A stretch of DNA of 64,000 bases from assembly GCF_000828675.1 (NCBI RefSeq), contig NZ_AP014510.1, positions 1,941,413-2,005,412 of the forward strand, in the 5' to 3' direction. Each line of letters starts with the position of its first letter. The stretch's first letter is position 1. The position numbers and the translations under genes were made by a program. Below are positions 60,082 through 64,000 of this stretch, in pieces. The notes below the pieces were generated by a model, which worked only from the letters and a program-made list of their open reading frames with translations, made no database searches and was not told the origin of the DNA. The stretch is from Thermotoga profunda AZM34c06. Its GTDB lineage: Bacteria; Thermotogota; Thermotogae; Thermotogales; DSM-5069.

Positions 60082-61128
60082 TTATTTTTTGTTCCTTTCA
60101 ACCAAAGCCTTTATCCAATCGGGCCACACTAAATTGCTTTCACCGAGACCTGGTAATGCTTTTACAAGTTCATCCATGTTAGTTATATTGTTGTCAACAA
60201 GGAACTGTCTTGTAATCAGCTGTGGTTCAACCAACAAATATTTAGGCAATTTTTCACCACCGACAAGAGCTGCTGCAGCTCTTACGGCAAGTCGACCAAC
60301 TGCATAAGAATCTGTTCCAACAGTTGCAACCCATGGGCTATTTTGTTGAATCATCATCTGAATATCTTCGGTGGTGACATCAACCGAATAAACCTTGAAC
60401 TGATTGCTCTTTCCTGCCTGCATTATCGCTCTCACTGCGCCTTTTGCAAACTCATCCCACATGGCAAGTACCGCGTTTGCTTCGGGTTTTTCTTTCATCG
60501 CGGCTTCCATTCTTGTTTGAGTGTCGGCTGCCGTTGATCCTGTAACTGCACCTATCTTGGCAACTTCTTTTATTCCAGGGAAGCGCCATTTGATTATCTG
60601 CCACATTCTGTCTCTTTTATCCAGCGGTGCAAATCCTCCTACATTGACATAGATGACATTGGCTTTCCCTGCAAAATCCACTGCCAACTGCTTACTGATG
60701 AGATAACCAATCAATAGATCGTCTTGTTCAATCTCAGGTACTCTGTCGTCGTCAACGACCAGATCAAAAGTTACCACTTTGATTCCTCTGTCCAAAGCCT
60801 CTTGGATTTTGGGCATCAGTGGATCAGGTCTTCCATGATCAATTATGATCGCATCAACCTTTTGTGCAATGAAGTTCTCGACCATGGTGACCATTCTCGC
60901 CATATCTCCATGAGCGGTTGCCTCTAAGAGTGTTATACCAAGTTCTCTTGCCATTGATTGGGCACCTGCAAGGTAACGTTCAAAGAAGCTACCCTCTCCT
61001 ACCTCTCTTACCAGAGCTATTCGCACATTCTTGGGATTTTCAAATTTTTTCGGAAGTTGAGTCTGTGCAAAGATCGAGAGAACCATGAGAATACTCAGGA
61101 GAAATACTAATACCTTAAGACTTCTCAT
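60082..61128 (-). CDS. ribose-type ABC periplasmic binding protein (family 4)
   Basis: Receptor of 348 residues with signal peptide MRSLKVLVFLLSILMVLSIFA. The Peripla_BP_4 fold shows NVRIALVREVGEGSFFERYLAGAQ, VDAIIIDHGRPDPLMPKIQEALD, a hinge with GAVTGSTAADTQTRMEAAM, and ANAVLAMWDEFAKGAVRA. GGAGGTG 9 nt upstream fixes the ATG at 61128; the longer frame would run through operator DNA. It is the first gene of the nine-gene operon. Ligand predicted from neighbours as 5-methylthioribose or 5-deoxyribose. Confidence 0.9.
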   Translation of the reverse strand: MRSLKVLVFLLSILMVLSIFAQTQLPKKFENPKNVRIALVREVGEGSFFERYLAGAQSMARELGITLLEATAHGDMARMVTMVENFIAQKVDAIIIDHGRPDPLMPKIQEALDRGIKVVTFDLVVDDDRVPEIEQDDLLIGYLISKQLAVDFAGKANVIYVNVGGFAPLDKRDRMWQIIKWRFPGIKEVAKIGAVTGSTAADTQTRMEAAMKEKPEANAVLAMWDEFAKGAVRAIMQAGKSNQFKVYSVDVTTEDIQMMIQQNSPWVATVGTDSYAVGRLAVRAAAALVGGEKLPKYLLVEPQLITRQFLVDNNITNMDELVKALPGLGESNLVWPDWIKALVERNKK

Positions 61129-61157
61129 ACCAACACACCTCCACAGAGGAATAGATT

Positions 61158-61223
61158 GTGCACATTTGTGCAACTGTGCACTTTTGTGCAAAACCAGTAT
61201 AGCATGAAAAACTCACATTTCAA
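61158..61223 (-). promoter_or_regulatory. promoter with two tandem TGCAC-N4-GTGCA operators
   Basis: Minus-strand promoter: TTGAAA (61223-61218), 16 bp, extended -10 TGCTATACT (TATACT 61201-61196). Directly downstream, over the expected start site, lie two perfect inverted repeats TGCAC-N4-GTGCA at 61177-61190 and 61159-61172, repeated every 18 bp (GTGCAC(A/T)TTTGTGCAA). The position is that of a repressor operator. The operon's own SorC protein is the best candidate to bind it. Confidence 0.8.
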
Positions 61224-61271
61224 CAGACTATTTTCATACCACAAAGGAAGGTATAATGCTCACAAAATCCT

Positions 61272-61793
61272 TCATTGATCAGTTATTCGTGATAATTTCA
61301 CTGTGGGTGATCTTTTCTCTGTGATTGTTAAGAAAAACACAAACACCCCTATATAGATAAAGATATCACCGGGGCTTATCAAAAACTTTCTTCCCCAAGG
61401 AAGTATTATCGGTATCCAATCACCTAATAGAAGTTTCATATTGAATACTTGCACAAAAACATGTTTTATCGTCAGGTTCAAGTTAAGAATTTTTGCAAAA
61501 GGTTCATAGGCAGGCATTTTTCCATTGTTCAGAAGTATTACCAAAGCATTCATGACAGAGCCAATTGCCATTAATTTAAAACCCATTAGATCTCTATTGA
61601 AGAACAATATCAGAAACAGTAAGCCATAAGAAATACTCATCAAAAAACCACGATGATTGAATGGCAACATTTGAATTATGAATGGAACAACAAATAGATA
61701 AACCATCTTAATATGAACTTTGTCAAGATGATAAATTCTTCTTTTAAAGATGATCGACAACAAGAGAGCGATCACAAATACATCCAAAATCAA
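61272..61793 (-). CDS. DUF5317-type membrane protein
   Basis: A 173-residue inner-membrane protein with about five helices. It carries NNGKMPAYEP and a LGDWIPIILPWGRKFLISPGDI segment leading into a last helix IFIYIGVFVFFLTI, the pattern of the DUF5317 family common in Thermotogales and Clostridia. Function unknown. It starts 1 bp after the panC stop and is presumably co-transcribed. It is separated from the methylthioribose operon promoter by the 48 bp between 61223 and 61272. Confidence 0.75.
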   Translation of the reverse strand: MILDVFVIALLLSIIFKRRIYHLDKVHIKMVYLFVVPFIIQMLPFNHRGFLMSISYGLLFLILFFNRDLMGFKLMAIGSVMNALVILLNNGKMPAYEPFAKILNLNLTIKHVFVQVFNMKLLLGDWIPIILPWGRKFLISPGDIFIYIGVFVFFLTITEKRSPTVKLSRITDQ

Positions 61794-61794
61794 A

Positions 61795-62643
61795 TCAATT
61801 TTCTCCCAAAATTATGTTATCTATCAATCGTGCCTTTCCAACCCAAACGGCTAATGCAACTATAACTTTTTTATTGATCTGTGACACAGGTTCTAAGGAT
61901 TCCTCATCGACTATCTCAACGTAGTCCACTTTGAGTTTGTCAAAGGATGAAAGATAATCTAAGATCTTCTCAATGATCCTTGAAGCACTTTTCTCACCAG
62001 ATCTGTACAGACTTTCTGCCATTTTTAGGGATTTATTCAGTGCAACTGCTTGCTCTCTTTCTTGGGTCGATAGGTAAACATTTCTTGAACTCATTGCAAG
62101 ACCATCTGGTTCACGCACAATAGGACATTCGATAACTTCGACATCCATGTTGAGATCTCTAACCATTCTCCTTATTATGCGAAATTGCTGTGCATCTTTC
62201 TGACCAAAATACGCGCGATGGGGTTTTACTATGTTGAACAACTTGGTCACAACCGTACAAACCCCTCTGAAATGCCCTGGTCTTGATTTGCCACACAGAT
62301 ATTTTGAAAGGCTCTCTTCATTGACATAAGTCGAATAGCCCTTTGGGTACATTTCCTCAACCTCGGGCACAAAAACAAAATCGACACCCTCTTTTTCAAT
62401 CATCGAAAGATCTCTTTTTAAATCCCTTGGATAACTCGTGTAATCTTCATTGGGACCAAATTGTGTAGGATTTACAAATATACTCACCACGGTGATATCA
62501 TTTTCCGCTTTCGAGCGCTTCACCAGGGAAAGATGACCTTGGTGGAGATAACCCATCGTTGGCACAAAACCTATGGTCTTTTCTTTTCTCAGTTTTTCAG
62601 CGAGATTTTTCATATCAGACACAGTTCTTATGATCTGCACCAT
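61795..62643 (-). CDS. panC: pantothenate synthetase
   Basis: Joins pantoate and beta-alanine with ATP via pantoyl-adenylate. Clear motifs: [19 protein letters not shown] (HxGH nucleotide-binding), [57 protein letters not shown] and [16 protein letters not shown] (KMSKS equivalent). About 282 residues. The ATG at 62643 is preferred over 62649. panB is 45 kb away, so the pathway genes are split. Confidence 0.96.
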   Translation of the reverse strand: MVQIIRTVSDMKNLAEKLRKEKTIGFVPTMGYLHQGHLSLVKRSKAENDITVVSIFVNPTQFGPNEDYTSYPRDLKRDLSMIEKEGVDFVFVPEVEEMYPKGYSTYVNEESLSKYLCGKSRPGHFRGVCTVVTKLFNIVKPHRAYFGQKDAQQFRIIRRMVRDLNMDVEVIECPIVREPDGLAMSSRNVYLSTQEREQAVALNKSLKMAESLYRSGEKSASRIIEKILDYLSSFDKLKVDYVEIVDEESLEPVSQINKKVIVALAVWVGKARLIDNIILGEN

Positions 62644-62659
62644 GACCACCCCACAAAAA

Positions 62660-62749
62660 TGGCGGAGGCGGTGGGACTCGAACCCACAAGGGCTTTAAAA
62701 GCCCACCGATTTTCGAGACCGGCTCCTTAGCCAATTCGGACACGCCTCC
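62660..62749 (-). tRNA. tRNA-Ser(CGA)
   Basis: Minus strand: acceptor GGAGGCG pairs with CGCCTCC, then GCCA, so CCA is encoded. The anticodon arm CCGGT-CTCGAAA-ATCGG gives CGA. The long variable arm (GGGCTTTTAAAGCCC) is diagnostic of serine. The T-arm GTGGGTTCGAGTCCCAC is perfect. 90 nt. Confidence 0.95.
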
Positions 62750-62782
62750 ACTACAGATGATTATAACAGAAGGTGTTCATAT

Positions 62783-63319
62783 TCAACTCAGAAAATCCGC
62801 GAATGGTTCCTGAACCTTAACTGTGTACTCATATTGGTCATCGGTACCAAAATGTGACGTCAAGTATTCCTTTACAATCATCTGTGCCAACTTCTCTTGA
62901 TTTATCTGACTGACATAGCTGAACTTAGTTATACAAATAACATCGTCTATTCCTTTATCGATGATTGCAAATTCTGACTCGATAACATTTAGATCCACCA
63001 AGCTTGTGTATATCTGTGAAAAATCCTTGACAAAGTCAAGATTTCCCAATTTTTCTGTCTGCGCAAAATCTGCACCGGTTTTTCCAAGAAGATCGATCAC
63101 ATCTTCACCGTGTAAAACAAACAGTACAGATAGCGAAGGAAATTCTTCTTGATCTTTTAAGGCATAAACAGTAGCGTGTATTTTGCCAAAATACTCACTA
63201 TTTGCAAATTTCAGAGGTTTATTCATCTGTTTTTCTATCTTCTGCAAGGTATCATATAAATTTCGTGCCTGTTCAGTGTTTTGAAAATACTCGATCGTCA
63301 TTTCATCAAGATAGTTCAT
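62783..63319 (-). CDS. uncharacterised protein downstream of kdd
   Basis: I do not recognise this protein of about 178 residues. It is soluble, acidic, with a mixed alpha/beta pattern (VYALKDQEEFPSLSVLFVLHGED, SEFAIIDKGIDDVICITKF). No signal peptide or metal motif is evident. The ATG at 63319 is preferred (GAGGTGG upstream); an ATG at 63331 overlaps the kdd stop. Tight coupling to kdd suggests a role linked to lysine breakdown or only shared transcription. Confidence 0.6.
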   Translation of the reverse strand: MNYLDEMTIEYFQNTEQARNLYDTLQKIEKQMNKPLKFANSEYFGKIHATVYALKDQEEFPSLSVLFVLHGEDVIDLLGKTGADFAQTEKLGNLDFVKDFSQIYTSLVDLNVIESEFAIIDKGIDDVICITKFSYVSQINQEKLAQMIVKEYLTSHFGTDDQYEYTVKVQEPFADFLS

Positions 63320-63327
63320 TCTCCACC

Positions 63328-64000
63328 TCATCCATATTTTTTCATGAACAGATTATAGAGTTTTTCATTCTCTCTAACTATTTCTAACGCGAATTCTGCA
63401 TGATCTGTCGCATAACCATTTCCTATTATCATGTCAACATCTTTTCCTATTCCTTCTGCGCCAAGGGCTGCTTTTGTGAAACTCGTTGCCATTGAAAAGA
63501 AATACACTTTACCACGTTCTCTCGTGCACATAACCGAAGTCATCTCTGTGTCTGGTACATTCACGACATTTATCACAACATCGGCGAGTTTTCCATCATT
63601 CACTTTTAAAAATTTCTCATAAGTACCAACGGCATCTTGTGCATCAGCAACGATTATCTTATCTACGACACCGAGTTCTGTTAATTCCTGTATAGAACGT
63701 TCTGAATGTACGAGGCCAATCACCGTACCAGTTGGTCCAGCATACTTCTTTGCAACATAACAACAAAGCACACCAGATTTTCCGCCAGCTCCTATAATCA
63801 ACACAGTATCACCTGGTGAAACCAATCTCGCCGTTTGTATAGGTGCACCAGCTACATCTAAAATCGCAAGGGCAACAGATTCAGGCATATCATCAGGTAA
63901 TTTTGCAAACACACCCGTTTCAAACAATATGGCTTCAGCCTCGACATCAACCTGTTCTTTATCAATGTGAACTTTTGCAATTTTTTTCAGATTCAAAGGT
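63328..64000 (-). CDS. kdd: L-erythro-3,5-diaminohexanoate dehydrogenase (partial, cut by window edge)
   Basis: NAD(P)-dependent deamination of 3,5-diaminohexanoate in lysine fermentation, the step after the 5,6-aminomutase. The 224 codons present contain DDMPESVALAILDVAGAPIQ, the Rossmann motif VLIIGAGGKSGVLCCYVAKK, ADVVINVVNVPDTEM and the family ending MIIGNGYATDHAEFAL. The frame stays open to the edge, and Kdd is usually about 340 residues, so the true start lies outside. Assignment rests on family motifs and on kamDE at 23594. Confidence 0.82.
   Translation of the reverse strand, partial: PLNLKKIAKVHIDKEQVDVEAEAILFETGVFAKLPDDMPESVALAILDVAGAPIQTARLVSPGDTVLIIGAGGKSGVLCCYVAKKYAGPTGTVIGLVHSERSIQELTELGVVDKIIVADAQDAVGTYEKFLKVNDGKLADVVINVVNVPDTEMTSVMCTRERGKVYFFSMATSFTKAALGAEGIGKDVDMIIGNGYATDHAEFALEIVRENEKLYNLFMKKYG

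Noticed and set aside
62461-62730. Plus-strand frame containing [12 protein letters not shown]
   Set aside because: Again a translated tRNA (tRNA-Ser) plus panC antisense; not a gene.

Overview
The window is bacterial chromosome from a member of the Thermotogales. The content fits the Pseudothermotoga lineage best (NfnAB, thermophile-type TtuA, DHH-CBS tRNA nucleotidyltransferase, stand-alone FeFe hydrogenase, many binding-protein ABC importers without ATPase genes). The genus is inferred from gene content, not from a search. The sequence is AT-rich, genes are tightly packed with frequent 1-26 bp overlaps, and strong AGGAGG-type ribosome binding sites are common. No rRNA, CRISPR array, prophage or intact transposase was seen.

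Layout. 1-8221: fabF (cut by the edge), a GAF-GGDEF cyclase, an amidohydrolase, a divergent MogA-like protein, NfnAB, a candidate C-rich small RNA, and a two-gene haem-type redox pair. 8298-11847: a genomic scar holding a type II restriction-modification pair, flanked by relics of a sugar permease, a TrpB2 enzyme and a NagZ-like glycosidase. 11841-22940: ROK regulator, RodA, TtuA, DUF2520 protein + PanB, SbcDC + HEAT protein, a second amidohydrolase. 22941-25902: a repeated non-coding element, then lysine 5,6-aminomutase KamDE. 25865-31254: tRNA nucleotidyltransferase fusion, SAM hydrolase, orphan peptide-binding protein. 31378-34604: two tRNAs, infC-rpmI-rplT and an FeFe hydrogenase. 34866-41150: sugar ABC operon, chemoreceptor, drug/metabolite transporter. 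41151-44291: EtfBA plus a FAD dehydrogenase. 44404-50904: NagZ-MurQ-GntR-peptide ABC operon for cell-wall sugar recycling. 51186-61128: a nine-gene leftward operon. 61272-64000: DUF5317, panC, tRNA-Ser, an unknown protein and the end of kdd.

The most remarkable locus is the nine-gene operon at 51186-61128. It encodes an RbsBAC-type importer, 5-methylthioribose kinase (MtnK), MtnA isomerase, a split transketolase, a RuBisCO-like protein and a SorC regulator, preceded by two tandem perfect inverted repeats at the promoter. It suggests uptake and breakdown of methylthioribose (or 5-deoxyribose) by a route that puts a RuBisCO-like isomerase and a thiamine-diphosphate enzyme where other bacteria use the methionine salvage enzymes, an aldolase or a cupin. 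Other striking items are the C-rich RNA at 6758-6835, a two-copy non-coding element whose dyads have changed while staying self-complementary, a methyltransferase fused to an inactivated nuclease-like domain, a small di-haem-type membrane protein paired with a multi-domain cytochrome b5-like protein, and an AUA start for infC.

Metabolically, NfnAB, EtfBA-dehydrogenase and the FeFe hydrogenase link ferredoxin, NAD(P)H and H2. KamDE and Kdd indicate lysine fermentation. PanB, PanC and the DUF2520 protein cover pantothenate synthesis.
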